DNA from: Candidatus Fimenecus excrementavium
Lineage (GTDB): Bacteria; Bacillota; Clostridia; Oscillospirales; Acutalibacteraceae
NCBI GenBank assembly: GCA_018712805.1
Contig: DVGI01000050.1
Coordinates: 1 to 64,000 of the forward strand
Direction: 5' to 3'
DNA: 64,000 nucleotides
Shown here: in pieces, positions 1 to 8,814 of the stretch
How the letters are laid out: each line of letters starts with the position of its first letter
How positions within the stretch are numbered: the stretch's first letter is position 1
Translations under genes and position numbers: made by a program
The notes under the pieces: generated by a model
Databases searched by the model: none
What the model was told of the DNA's origin: nothing
What the model saw: the letters and a program-made list of their open reading frames with translations, nothing else

Positions 1-36
1 TGAGAAAAAAATTGTACTGTTTATCAGGCAACACAA

Positions 37-80
37 AAAGGCGTACCCCATCCGTATAAAAACGGGCGGAATACGCCTTT
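37..80 (-). terminator. Hairpin, possible terminator of the TnpV genes
   Basis: The 9-base arms AAAGGCGTA (37-45) and TACGCCTTT (72-80) pair perfectly. An inner CCGT/ACGG stem continues the fold, with mismatches between the two. Read on the minus strand the hairpin is followed by a run of T, as expected of an intrinsic terminator. It lies downstream of the TnpV-type genes, but more than 300 bases away. Confidence 0.45.
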
Positions 81-415
81 GAAAAATATGCGATTGTACT
101 CTTGACAAGGAAAAAGGGCGCAGTTATGCTGTGCTTGCTTGCTACCGGTGTGCTTCCTGCCGCCATTTTTGTCAAGCCCCTTTCTGAACATAAATATACA
201 TATAAAATTTTATCACAAATCCCGCTGATTTTCAACCTCTATTCGAGAAAAAATGTGGTGCGCTATCAACAATTCAGGTCGAATCATCTATTCCGCCGTG
301 TAGACATTTAGAGGTCAAAAAGGCGTGATTTTAAGCCGTTTCCAGAGCCTAAACTTTGAGGGGCAAAGTGTTTGTACCCTTACCCCTCGTTTTTGCGTCT
401 GAAAGCGTTACAGGC
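81..415. other. Gene-poor stretch inside mobile-element remnant
   Basis: I see no supportable gene here. A 69-codon open frame on the plus strand has no ribosome-binding site and resembles no family I know. The stretch lies next to the TnpV-type genes and is probably decayed or non-coding mobile-element DNA; that is inference from position. Confidence 0.4.
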
Positions 416-562
416 TCATTTTTGCAGCTTTATCATTACCTCGTCTATAAGGTCTGTATATCTGCCCTGCGCCAGCAGCTTATTGCGGTACGCAAGCAGG
501 GCGTTAAAAACATACCGTCTTTCTTCTGCCGTCAAATAAAGGTGGTATTTCTTCTTTCTCAT
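416..562 (-). CDS. Small protein of TnpV-type mobile elements, unknown function
   Basis: This 48-aa protein begins MRKKKYHLYLT and is basic and charged. The start at 562 is chosen because its ATG overlaps the TGA of the upstream TnpV gene (ATGA) and a GAGGTG ribosome-binding site precedes it. A longer frame to 631 would overlap TnpV heavily. Small proteins with this kind of sequence commonly follow tnpV in clostridial transposons and integrative elements, but I know no function for them. No membrane segment or catalytic motif is visible. The coupling suggests both genes belong to the same mobile element. Confidence 0.6.
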   Translation of the reverse strand: MRKKKYHLYLTAEERRYVFNALLAYRNKLLAQGRYTDLIDEVMIKLQK

Positions 563-939
563 ACGAAGATCACCTCGGCATTGACGGTTTCCGTAACCGC
601 CAACCGGAGGGCGTTCATTCTCTGCACCCACTCCATTTGATTGTCGGTTTTCAGCGTTTCGGTAATGCCCTCACGCTCTGCCCGCTGCTTCATAAGACGG
701 TCAAACAGCTCCTGCGCCTGTTCCTCAACATCGGCAAGGTAGGAATGCAGCCTGCCGCTTGTCAAAAGGCTGGTATAAAGCGCCTTTTTATGCTCACGGA
801 TATACCGCAAATGCCGCTGCCCCCATACGCCGATGTGCCGTTCTTCTTTTTCGGTTGGTAGTTCCAAGCAGGGGATATAATAATCGCCCCATAGCTCATA
901 CCAAAGACCGTTTTGCTCGTTGTAGATGTACTGTTTCAT
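559..939 (-). CDS. TnpV-family transposon-encoded protein
   Basis: The protein of about 126 aa starts MKQYIYNEQNGLWYELWGD and contains GVWGQRHLRYIREH and LLTSGRLHSYLADV. These stretches match my memory of the TnpV family found in Tn4451-like elements and many clostridial integrative elements. The biochemical role of TnpV is not established. The ATG at 939 is preferred to an upstream in-frame start at 972 because the family begins with MKQYIY. Its stop overlaps the start of the next small gene. No recombinase or other transfer gene is visible in this window, so this is either the end of an element extending beyond position 1 or a relic. Confidence 0.75.
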   Translation of the reverse strand: MKQYIYNEQNGLWYELWGDYYIPCLELPTEKEERHIGVWGQRHLRYIREHKKALYTSLLTSGRLHSYLADVEEQAQELFDRLMKQRAEREGITETLKTDNQMEWVQRMNALRLAVTETVNAEVIFV

Positions 940-1308
940 TTTGTAATCCTCCAAAATTATATATTCGCACATACATCACAGTTTCCCGATTGCCACACTC
1001 TGTTATATCTTGTTATGAGATTTTCTTGCCCTTGATTTTGCCCTTATAAGCAGTCAGGGAAAGAGTAAACTTGTGTGAAATCATATAAAGGAATAAGGCG
1101 AACATATTGCGATAAATCCTTTATTTTCAAGGCTTTTGGAGAATTTTATTGATAACCTATGGAGAGCAATAATCATTCATAATTTTATAGTTTTCAAATT
1201 CCTGTTTGTCAAACTAAGGGCGCACTTCTATACGGGGTAATCCCCGTATATGCGTGTTGCGTTACTGCGTTTCGAACAAGGGGGTGCACCCCAGCGACTA
1301 TCCTCTCA
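940..1308. other. Intergenic region upstream of the TnpV gene
   Basis: AT-rich sequence with no convincing gene. It should contain the TnpV promoter, but I could not pick out a clear -35/-10 pair. It ends at the hairpin cluster beginning at 1309. Confidence 0.35.
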
Positions 1309-1347
1309 AGGCAAAAGGCGTGACTTTCACGGTCACGCCTTTTGCCT
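1309..1347. repeat. Perfect 16-bp inverted repeat (hairpin)
   Basis: The arms AGGCAAAAGGCGTGAC (1309-1324) and GTCACGCCTTTTGCCT (1332-1347) are perfectly complementary around a 7-base loop. This is a very stable hairpin without a strong T run. It lies between the mobile-element remnant and the wall-protein gene and may be a terminator or a structural end of the element. Confidence 0.7.
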
Positions 1348-1367
1348 GTTTTACTGTCTTACGAACA

Positions 1368-1397
1368 CCCCGCTAAAAAGCGGGGCTATTTTTTTAT
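1368..1397 (+). terminator. Intrinsic terminator, plus strand
   Basis: CCCCGC (1368-1373) pairs with GCGGGG (1380-1385) and a run of T follows on the plus strand. No plus-strand gene precedes it in the window, so its gene may have been lost from this region. Confidence 0.55.
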
Positions 1398-1436
1398 ATA
1401 CTTTACTTTTGTTTTATAAAACCTTCTTTCCGATAT

Positions 1437-1474
1437 AAAAAGGGCAGACAAGCGAAAGCCTGTCTGCCCTTTTG
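1437..1474 (-). terminator. Terminator of the IPKTG wall-protein gene
   Basis: A stem of about 16 bp (AAAAGGGCAGACAAGC, 1438-1453, with one G-U pair) closes on a GAAA loop, with the other arm at 1458-1473. On the minus strand a T run follows. It sits 34 bases downstream of the wall-protein stop and probably also ends any transcript running through the histidine operon. Confidence 0.8.
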
Positions 1475-1507
1475 TGTTTAACACCAGAATATAGGAGGAA
1501 ATCTTTG

Positions 1508-2947
1508 TCAGTCTTTACTGTTTTCTATTTTTTTCTTCAGGAGGACTGCACCGCCGGCAAGTCCCGCCGTTGCAGCAAGTGCAAAAAGGCTTACTGCCAC
1601 ACCGCCGCCGGTTTTCGGAATACTCGGGTTATCGGGTTTAGCCGAATTGCTGTTTTTCTCTGCTTCGGCGTTGCTGCCGTTTGAGCTGTCCGTGTTCGGC
1701 AAATTGCTGCCCGGCACATTGTCGAAGCTAGGTAAAGCCGGCGCAGTCAAATTGATCAGAACCGCGATAGCTGTGTCCGCAGGCAATTTTGAAATTGAAT
1801 TCCATGCCGATTTAATAAGTGATTTCGGCACAGTGCCAAGCGTCGAAGAGTCAATGGCCGTTTGAATGGCTTGACTGTTTTGCGCAGAGGTCAATTCGCC
1901 GTAAAGCCAACGGAACATAACAAGGAAAGCGTCGGATTTATCCGGGTCGACGCCGAGACTGTATGCTTTGCCTCGGATTTTACTGTTTTTCTGAACAGCA
2001 GCAACAGCCGCATTCATAAAATCGGCGAGCCCTGCAAATTCCGAAGCTGCACCTTCTGCCTTTTGCACACCTTTTATATTACACGCAGCGGTGTGCATAT
2101 TCTTTCGGCAATCGTATTCTGCTTTTGCCTTGGACCCGGCCATGTAAGTATTATACGCTTCAATATATGCCGGATCATCTTCGCCGAGCGAATAATCGTT
2201 TTTGTTCGGCTTGGACGGAACGGTCGGCGCAGTTTCCGTAAAAGGGTCCTCGGCAAGATACAGCTTACCGTATTCCTGCGCTAATTTCATAAAGTTTTTG
2301 CCGATATTGCTGGAGTCCAGTTTATAATAAAAACTGGCATAAGAAGAATACCAAAGATCAGAATAAATGCGCGCGTATTGATTTGCGCTTTTATATGCCT
2401 CAAACTTTTCATCAGCCGTTTTTTTTGAATCGTTCATGACCGTGTAAAGTTCTTTAGCTTCTGAAAAGTATGCAGCATATCCAACTGCGCCCAGAATGTT
2501 TTCTGCAGCAACTTCCGCGTTGATATAATGCTGTTTATTATAAGAAGCTACATCCGGATTGTTCTGTATAGAGACCTGTTTTTCACGATCCAAAATCAAA
2601 TGGAGCATTTTGTCAAACATAAACAAGTCAACCTTACTTTTCTCTTCGTTGGTCAAACCTGCATAAGCCGACAAAATTTCGTTATATCCTTTCAAATCCG
2701 CTTCGGTCGGCTGAGAAACACTGACTTTGCCCTCGTATGCCTCAACCATAGCGTTAAACTTTCCGACTGCTCCGGTTGAAACCGTATTTGTTAAAGCCGC
2801 AGCGGTTGTTTCAGATAACTGCGAAAAAATCTTTTGGTATTTTTCGAGTGCCTCTTCGGACGCTTGTGCGTCAATCGTGTCTTTACCAATCCCGTACAGT
2901 TTATCACCGAGCTCATATAGTTGCTCCTTGTCTTCCTGAGACAACAA
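1508..2947 (-). pseudogene. IPKTG-type cell-wall-anchored protein, 5'-truncated
   Basis: The C-terminus is a sorting signal: IPKTG at about residues 443-447, a hydrophobic segment, then the charged tail LKKKIENSKD. The body is a hydrophilic, Lys/Glu/Ala/Tyr-rich, helix-prone region of unknown function, followed by an Asn/Ser-rich linker. Sortase-anchored proteins need an N-terminal signal peptide, and none is present. There is no ATG near the 5' end, only TTG codons (2945-2947) with no properly placed ribosome-binding site. The reading frame runs back without a break to the stop codon (2981-2983) of the M20 peptidase. I infer that the original 5' end was deleted and the remainder joined behind the peptidase gene. 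The true start is unknown and the gene may be dead. The region looks less G+C-rich than the his operon. Confidence 0.65.
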
Positions 2948-2980
2948 TCCGCTTTTTTCGGAATTGGTCGCTGTTCGCAG

Positions 2981-4447
2981 TTATTCCGCGGACATCATGC
3001 GGATATAGCGCTTGAAGAATTTGAGCGCGTCGCCCATACAGTCAATCGGAATGCGTTCGTTGGTGCCGTGCATGGTGAGCAGCAGCTTTGTATCCATTAC
3101 GAACGGCGCAAAGCGGTAAATATTGTCGCAGACCTCTTCGTAGTGATAAGCATCCGTGCCGCCCATGACGAGATACGGCGCGACAATCATATCGGGGTCG
3201 GTGCGCGTGCAGAGTTCTTCCAAAATGCGGAACGAACGGCTGTCGGTCGGTGACACTTTCGAAGCCTCTTTGCCCTTTAAAAATTCGATTTCAATATTTT
3301 TATTGCGCACGCTTTTGCGGATATGGTCTTCCACGTCGGCAATCGTCACGCCGGGCATCATTCGGAAATTGATTGTAATCGAGGCTTTTTGCGGCAACAC
3401 GTTCGCCGCGGGGCTGCCCTCGGCCATCGTCACGCCGGTCGTTGTGCGGATAAGCGACGCCGCCGGCGGAATTTTCTTCATCACAAACGTGACAAGCGGC
3501 TTTAAAAGCCACAAGTTGCAGGTCACAATGCGCGCGGGGTAAGAAACATTTTTGCCGATTTTGGTAAACAGGGCATACACAAAGTCGGGCATTTTGCCGT
3601 TAAACTGGTGCCTCTCGATGTCGCGGATGACTTCCGCAAGTTCACCGATTGCGGTATGCACGGGCGGCTGAGAAGAGTGACCGCCTTTCGCCGTCACGGA
3701 AACGCGGTAATCGGCATACCCTTTTTCGGCAATCCCGACACCGGCAAGGCGTTTTGTCAAAATATTGCCGACCTTTAAATCAAGCACCGCGCCGCCCTCG
3801 TCAAGCACGCTGTCCAAATGGACGCCGCGGGCTTTGAGCGCGTCTGCCAATGCACCTGCGCCGGAGGTTTTGGCGGCAACGATTTCTTCATCGTGCCCGA
3901 AGCAAAGGTAAACCGTGCGTTCCGGCTGAAAGCCCTCGGAAAGCAAACTTTCGACGCTTTCTAAAACCGCAATTAAGTGGTTTTTCATATCCAACGCGCC
4001 GCGGCCCCAAATAAATTCGCCGTCATCCACGCCGCCAAACGCCGGATGCGTCCAATCCTGTTCCGTACCCTCGGCAACCGGGACAACGTCCTGGTGCCCC
4101 AAAAGCGCAATCGGCTCTAAATCCGGATTTTTGCCTTTCCAGGTAAACAGGAGGCTTGCGAGCGAAATTTCTTCGCACGAAAGGTTTTTGTAAACCAGCG
4201 GGAAGCGCTCTTCAAACAGCCGGTGGAGCTTTTGAAATTCGTCCCAGTCCACTTCGTCGGGGTTGACCTTGGAAATGGTCGGAATCTGAATCGCGGCGCT
4301 CAAATCCCGCCGATATTTTTCGACATCGACTTTTTCCTCATCAAGCGGCTCGCTCGAAATTTTTTCGGGCGTCCAGAACGCTGCACGAATTAAGGTAATG
4401 ACAATAAATGCGCCGAGAATTCCTAAAATCGTCCAAAGAATCCACAT
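2981..4447 (-). CDS. M20-family metallopeptidase (carboxypeptidase S-like), membrane-anchored
   Basis: The protein has 488 aa. The first ~25 residues (MWILWTILGILGAFIVITLI) form a membrane anchor. Metal-binding motifs of the M20 family follow: GHQDVVPV (His near residue 118), GRGALDMK (Asp near 153) and HDEEI (Glu pair near 187). The nearest relatives I recognise are carboxypeptidase S / PM20D1-type peptidases, which cleave dipeptides or N-acyl amino acids; the substrate cannot be read from sequence. The ATG at 4447 is preferred over 4465 because AGGAGG lies 8 bases before it. It starts 23 bases after hisE, so it is probably the last intact gene of the histidine transcript. Its stop lies in frame with the truncated wall-protein frame. 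Confidence 0.88.
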   Translation of the reverse strand: MWILWTILGILGAFIVITLIRAAFWTPEKISSEPLDEEKVDVEKYRRDLSAAIQIPTISKVNPDEVDWDEFQKLHRLFEERFPLVYKNLSCEEISLASLLFTWKGKNPDLEPIALLGHQDVVPVAEGTEQDWTHPAFGGVDDGEFIWGRGALDMKNHLIAVLESVESLLSEGFQPERTVYLCFGHDEEIVAAKTSGAGALADALKARGVHLDSVLDEGGAVLDLKVGNILTKRLAGVGIAEKGYADYRVSVTAKGGHSSQPPVHTAIGELAEVIRDIERHQFNGKMPDFVYALFTKIGKNVSYPARIVTCNLWLLKPLVTFVMKKIPPAASLIRTTTGVTMAEGSPAANVLPQKASITINFRMMPGVTIADVEDHIRKSVRNKNIEIEFLKGKEASKVSPTDSRSFRILEELCTRTDPDMIVAPYLVMGGTDAYHYEEVCDNIYRFAPFVMDTKLLLTMHGTNERIPIDCMGDALKFFKRYIRMMSAE

Positions 4448-4470
4448 AACCAAATCCTCCTGCACTTTCT

Positions 4471-4797
4471 TTAAGTGTTTTTATCAACCTGATGGAATTT
4501 TTTTAAATTGCCCTCTTTTTGGTGGCGGCGCCCAAGCTCCGCTTTGACGTCAGCAGGGGTGATGCCCTCGTTCGCCATCATAATTACCAAATGATAAAGC
4601 AAATCGGAAATTTCGCCGACGGTGTCTTCTTTCACACCATTTTTGGCGGCGATAATCGTTTCCGAAGCCTCTTCGCCGACCTTTTTCAAGATTTTATCTA
4701 TGCCCTTGTCGAACAAATAGCAGGTGTAAGAACCCTCTTTCGGGTTTTGACGGCGCTCAAGCGCGACTTCATACAGTTCGTCCAATACATCGTTCAT
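4471..4797 (-). CDS. hisE: Phosphoribosyl-ATP pyrophosphatase
   Basis: This 108-aa MazG-like enzyme hydrolyses phosphoribosyl-ATP to phosphoribosyl-AMP and pyrophosphate, the second step of histidine synthesis. The metal-binding helix motif [14 protein letters not shown] and the later [13 protein letters not shown] are clear. The ATG at 4797 overlaps the hisI stop (ATGA), which fixes the start; a longer frame to 4854 is rejected. In many bacteria hisI and hisE are fused, but here they are separate, translationally coupled genes. Confidence 0.95.
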   Translation of the reverse strand: MNDVLDELYEVALERRQNPKEGSYTCYLFDKGIDKILKKVGEEASETIIAAKNGVKEDTVGEISDLLYHLVIMMANEGITPADVKAELGRRHQKEGNLKKFHQVDKNT

Positions 4798-5123
4798 TTT
4801 GTCAGTTCCTCCATAATGGTATTGAAAAAGCAGCTTTTGCTGCCGGTATGGCACGCGGGGCCGGTCTGAATGACCTCGACAAGCAGCGTGTCGTCGTCAC
4901 AATCCCCTTTTATGGAAACCACCTTTTGCGTATGGCCGGAGGTTTCCCCTTTGTTCCAAAGTTTTTGGCGAGAACGGCTGAAAAACCAGGTGTAGCCGGT
5001 TTCCAGCGTTTTTTGCAGGGATTCGCGGTTCATATAAGCGAGCATCAGCACTTCGCCGGTGCCGTGTTCCTGCACAATTGCGGGAATCAGCTCCCCTTTT
5101 TTAAAATATTTGTCAAGTTCCAA
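4794..5123 (-). CDS. hisI: Phosphoribosyl-AMP cyclohydrolase
   Basis: This 109-aa protein opens the purine ring of phosphoribosyl-AMP in the third step of histidine synthesis. Diagnostic motifs are MLAYMNRES, the acidic metal-binding [12 protein letters not shown] and the C-terminal cysteine-containing HTGSKSCFF. It lies 17 bases after hisA and overlaps hisE by 4 bases. Confidence 0.95.
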   Translation of the reverse strand: MELDKYFKKGELIPAIVQEHGTGEVLMLAYMNRESLQKTLETGYTWFFSRSRQKLWNKGETSGHTQKVVSIKGDCDDDTLLVEVIQTGPACHTGSKSCFFNTIMEELTK

Positions 5124-5140
5124 ACCTTGTCACCTCGTTT

Positions 5141-5857
5141 TCACGCTTCGCACAGGGCGATCGCCTCGGGCAGCGAAAGCGTGCCGTTATAAATCGAGCG
5201 TCCGCAGATGGCGCCGTAAAGACCGGCGTCGCGCAGGGCGCGGATATCGTCGATATTGCGAATGCCGCCGCTTGCGACCACGTCACAGGACACAGCTTCG
5301 TTTAAAGCGGTCAACTGCTCCAAATTGGGGCCGGTGAGCGTGCCGTCGCGGTCAATATCTGTAAAGATAATTGTCTTTACACCGGCTTGTTCCATTTCTT
5401 TGGCGAGCGTCAAATAAGAAACCTCGCTGGTTTCCACCCAGCCCTCGGTTGCAACAAGTCCGTTTCGCGCGTCAATGCCGACGGCGATGCGGTCCCCATA
5501 ACGGCTGCACGCTTCGCGCACAAGCGCGGGGTTTTTAACCGCCGCCGAGCCGATAACCACACGCGCAATACCGCGTTCGAGATAAAACGCCACGTCTTCC
5601 ATTGTGCGAATGCCGCCGCCGACCTCGACTTTTAAGCCGGCGTGCTCTGCCACATCGGTGAAAATATGGGTGTTTTTGCGAACGCCCTCGCACGCGCCGT
5701 TCAAGTCGACCATATGTATCCAGGTGCTCCCCGCCTGTTTAAAGGCGAGCGCGGTGTCAAGATAGCTTTCCGCCACCTTTTCGGCGGATTCCATTGCACC
5801 TTTATAGAGGCGGACGCAGGTTTCGTCTTTGATATCAATTGCGGGAAAAATAATCAT
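5141..5857 (-). CDS. hisA: ProFAR isomerase
   Basis: The 238-aa (beta/alpha)8 barrel isomerises ProFAR to PRFAR. The catalytic aspartates are in MIIFPAIDIKD at the N-terminus and in FTDIDRDGT in the second half, and the phosphate-binding VGGGIRT and VASGGIRN loops are both present. The start at 5857 gives the usual MIIFPAID N-terminus; an upstream extension to 5974 would overlap hisB. In most operons hisH precedes and hisF follows hisA; here hisA lies directly between hisB and hisI and neither partner is present. Confidence 0.95.
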   Translation of the reverse strand: MIIFPAIDIKDETCVRLYKGAMESAEKVAESYLDTALAFKQAGSTWIHMVDLNGACEGVRKNTHIFTDVAEHAGLKVEVGGGIRTMEDVAFYLERGIARVVIGSAAVKNPALVREACSRYGDRIAVGIDARNGLVATEGWVETSEVSYLTLAKEMEQAGVKTIIFTDIDRDGTLTGPNLEQLTALNEAVSCDVVASGGIRNIDDIRALRDAGLYGAICGRSIYNGTLSLPEAIALCEA

Positions 5858-5873
5858 CGTTGTGTTCTCTCCG

Positions 5874-6455
5874 TTAGTCAAGCATGCCTTTGGTGGAAAG
5901 CACCGCACCGTCTTTCGCCGGGGCGACGGCCGCGTGCATCGCGTGACCGAACGCCTTAAACAGCGCTTCGGCAATGTGGTGCGAATTGTCGCCGTAAGGC
6001 GCGCGCAAGTGGAGCGTCACGCCGGCGTTATCTGCAAACGCGCGGAAAAATTCGCGGCACATACAGGTGTCGAACGCACCGATTTGTTCCTGCGGGAAAT
6101 CCGCTTCAAACACAAGATACGGCCTACCGCTGATGTCCGCCGCGCAAAATCCGAGCGCTTCGTCCATCGGGACAAAAAAGCTGCCGTAACGGGCAATACC
6201 GCTTTTGTCACCGAGCGCGCGGGCAAAGGCTTCCCCGAGCACGATGCCGGTATCTTCCACCGTGTGGTGGCAATCCACCTGCAAATCACCCTGGCAGGCA
6301 AGCTCCAAGCCGAAGCCGCCGTGCACGGCAAACGCCGTCAGCATATGGTCAAAAAAGCCGACGCCGGTTTCCACCGACACTTCGCCGCCGTCTAAATTTA
6401 AGTGCAGGCGAATGTGGGTCTCTTTGGTCTTTCGCTCAACGGTTGTCTCTCTCAT
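5874..6455 (-). CDS. hisB: Imidazoleglycerol-phosphate dehydratase
   Basis: This 193-aa monofunctional enzyme dehydrates imidazole glycerol phosphate. The manganese-binding repeats FFDHML, DCHHTVED and DNSHHIAE are intact. There is no N-terminal phosphatase domain, so histidinol-phosphate phosphatase must come from elsewhere. The start overlaps the hisC stop by 4 bases. Confidence 0.96.
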   Translation of the reverse strand: MRETTVERKTKETHIRLHLNLDGGEVSVETGVGFFDHMLTAFAVHGGFGLELACQGDLQVDCHHTVEDTGIVLGEAFARALGDKSGIARYGSFFVPMDEALGFCAADISGRPYLVFEADFPQEQIGAFDTCMCREFFRAFADNAGVTLHLRAPYGDNSHHIAEALFKAFGHAMHAAVAPAKDGAVLSTKGMLD

Positions 6456-7513
6456 TGCGTTGCCCCTTTCAGGTAAGCTTCGATTTCTTCCGAAACCACT
6501 TCGTTTTCATAATTGCGGCCGGCGCTGATGCGCAAATGGTCGCCCATAAAGCGGACAATAATGCCTTTGCTTTTTAAGTGATTGAAAATCCCCTCGGCGT
6601 CTTTGCACAGCACATACACAAAGTTTGCTTCCGGCTTTTGCGGCACGAACGCGCCGGGAAATTCTTTGGAAATCCGGCAGAAGTGCTCATAAAGCTCGTC
6701 ACGCGACTCCAAAATGCGGCGCACGCAGGAGCGGATATATTCCGGGTGGTCAAACACAACCGTGCCGACCGCCTGCGTCATCGAATTGAGGTTATAAGGC
6801 GATTTGACCGCGAGCAGGACTTTGGTAAGCGTTTCATTTGTCACGGCAAAGCCGAGGCGAATCCCTGCCATACCGATCGCTTTCGAGCAGGTTTTGAGAA
6901 TAATCAGGTTATCGTATTTTGAAAATTCAGACAAAAGGCTTTGGTCGGAAAAGTCCATGTATGCTTCGTCCAAAACCACAAGCGCGTCCACCGACTGTAC
7001 CAAGCGGCGCACCTCTTCGCGCGGCAGCACGAGAGAAGTCGGGTTGCAGGGGTTCGAGAACACCACCATGCGCGCCTTTTCCCGCTTGACGGTTTCAATC
7101 ACGTTGTCGACGGGAATTGTATAATCGGGGTTATTTTCCACAACGACGCTGCGGCACTCGACCAAAGAGGCGTAAAACGCATACATCGAAAAATCCCGCG
7201 CGAGGGTGACGACTGTGTCCCCTTTTTGCAAAAAGGCGTTCATAATGACCGAAATGACCTCGTCGGAGCCGTTGCCCGCCATCACGCAAGATGCCGGAAC
7301 GCCGAAATATTTGGCGAAGCTCGCGCAGCACTCTTCGGCGCAGGGGTCGGGATAGCGGTTAAAGTGGTTGCAGAGCACCCGGTCGGAAATTTCCTGTTTG
7401 ATTTCCTGCGGAAGCGTGATAAACGATTCGTTCGCGTCAAGGCGGATGTGATAATTGCCCGAAATCGGGTCATAAGGCTTTAAATTCTTGACTTTCTCGT
7501 TGAGTGTAAACAT
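6452..7513 (-). CDS. hisC: Histidinol-phosphate aminotransferase
   Basis: The 353-aa fold-type I PLP enzyme transfers an amino group from glutamate to imidazole acetol phosphate. The PLP lysine lies in ILKTCSKAIGMAGIRLGF. Other PLP-site motifs are MAGNGSDEVI, FSNPCNPTS and VLDEAYMDF. It is located between hisD (17-base gap) and hisB (4-base overlap), which supports the specific assignment over a general aminotransferase. Confidence 0.94.
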   Translation of the reverse strand: MFTLNEKVKNLKPYDPISGNYHIRLDANESFITLPQEIKQEISDRVLCNHFNRYPDPCAEECCASFAKYFGVPASCVMAGNGSDEVISVIMNAFLQKGDTVVTLARDFSMYAFYASLVECRSVVVENNPDYTIPVDNVIETVKREKARMVVFSNPCNPTSLVLPREEVRRLVQSVDALVVLDEAYMDFSDQSLLSEFSKYDNLIILKTCSKAIGMAGIRLGFAVTNETLTKVLLAVKSPYNLNSMTQAVGTVVFDHPEYIRSCVRRILESRDELYEHFCRISKEFPGAFVPQKPEANFVYVLCKDAEGIFNHLKSKGIIVRFMGDHLRISAGRNYENEVVSEEIEAYLKGATQ

Positions 7514-7530
7514 AGATAACTTGACTTCCT

Positions 7531-8814
7531 TTAAAATCTGACTTGAATGGAGTTTGCGTGCGCGGTGAGGCCTTCGGTTTCGGCGAGTTTAATGATGTCG
7601 TCTTTCGCCTTGCTTAAAGCGTCCTGCGTGTAATAAATGAAACTGGACTTTTTAATAAAGGAATCCACCGAAAGCGGCGAGAAAAACCGCGCGGTACCGC
7701 TGGTCGGCAAAACGTGGTTGGGACCCGCAAAATAATCGCCCAACGGTTCGGGCGAATACTGCCCGAGGAAAACGCTTCCGGCGTTGTCAATCCGCCCGAT
7801 GTATTCCAGCGGATTTTGCACCGCCATTTCGAGGTGTTCGGGGGCGAGCTCGTTGGCGAAGTCGACCGCTTCGTCTATGGAGTTGCAGACGATAATCGCA
7901 CCAAAATCAGTAAGCGACTGCTCGATAATCTCGCGCCGCGAGAGCGTTTGCATTTGACGTTCCAATTCTTCGACGGTTTTGTTGGCAACGGTAGTACTCG
8001 TGGTCAGCAAAATCGCGCTTGCCATTTTGTCGTGCTCGGCCTGGCTCATCAAATCCGCCGCCAAAAACTTCGGGTTTGCCGTTTCGTCGGCGACAACGAG
8101 GATTTCAGAGGGGCCGGCAATCATGTCAATATCGACCGTGCCGTAAAGCAGTTTTTTTGCCGTGGCAACATAGATATTGCCGGGCCCGACGATTTTGTCC
8201 ACGTTCGGGACGGTTTCGGTGCCGTATGCCAGCGCCGCGACCGCCTGGGCGCCGCCCATTAAAAATACGCGGTCCACACCGGCGATTTTCGCCGCCGCCA
8301 AAATATCGGGGTTGGGGTTGCCGTCTTTTTGCGGCGGGGTCACCATAATGATTTCTTTCACACCGGCAATTTTCGCCGGAATGGCGTTCATCAACACGCT
8401 GGACGGATAAGCCGCCGTGCCGCCGGGGACATAAATCCCGACGCGATGAAGCGCACGAATGCGCTGGCCTAAAATTACGCCGTCCGCACCCGGCTCTAAC
8501 CAGCTTTGCTGTTTTTGCCGCGCGTGGAAATCGCGGATATTGTCCGCCGCGCGATAGAGCGCGTAGACAAATTTCTGGTCGCACGCTTCGAGCGCCGCGT
8601 CCAGCGCTTCTTTCGGCACTTCCGCATTTTCCGGCACGGAGCCGTCAAACTTCATCGTATATTCGCGCACCGCCGTGTCGCCGTAAAGGCGAACCTGGTC
8701 GAGAATTTCCGTAACCGCCGCCGTAACGGAACGGTCAATCTCACCGCTGCGCTGTTTTAATTGTTCAATCAGGCGACGTTCGCAAACGCCGTCCGCTTTT
8801 GCCACTTGAATCAT
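7531..8814 (-). CDS. hisD: Histidinol dehydrogenase
   Basis: The 427-aa zinc enzyme oxidises histidinol to histidine with NAD+, the last two steps of the pathway. Recognisable stretches are YVPGGTAAYPSSVLM, GGAQAVAALAYGTETV, DMIAGPSEILV, QAEHD, ELAPEHLE and AGPNHVLPT. Length is normal. It overlaps hisG by 4 bases. Confidence 0.96.
   Translation of the reverse strand: MIQVAKADGVCERRLIEQLKQRSGEIDRSVTAAVTEILDQVRLYGDTAVREYTMKFDGSVPENAEVPKEALDAALEACDQKFVYALYRAADNIRDFHARQKQQSWLEPGADGVILGQRIRALHRVGIYVPGGTAAYPSSVLMNAIPAKIAGVKEIIMVTPPQKDGNPNPDILAAAKIAGVDRVFLMGGAQAVAALAYGTETVPNVDKIVGPGNIYVATAKKLLYGTVDIDMIAGPSEILVVADETANPKFLAADLMSQAEHDKMASAILLTTSTTVANKTVEELERQMQTLSRREIIEQSLTDFGAIIVCNSIDEAVDFANELAPEHLEMAVQNPLEYIGRIDNAGSVFLGQYSPEPLGDYFAGPNHVLPTSGTARFFSPLSVDSFIKKSSFIYYTQDALSKAKDDIIKLAETEGLTAHANSIQVRF

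Noticed and set aside
102..311. A 69-codon plus-strand frame in the mobile-element remnant
   Set aside because: It starts without a ribosome-binding site, is not coupled to another gene and resembles no family I know.
1309..1474. Possible CRISPR or repeat array
   Set aside because: The three hairpins differ in sequence and spacing; there are no identical direct repeats with unique spacers, and no cas genes are present.
2981..4465. Longer start of the M20 peptidase at 4465
   Set aside because: The ATG at 4447 has AGGAGG at the right distance; the upstream start lies within that ribosome-binding site.
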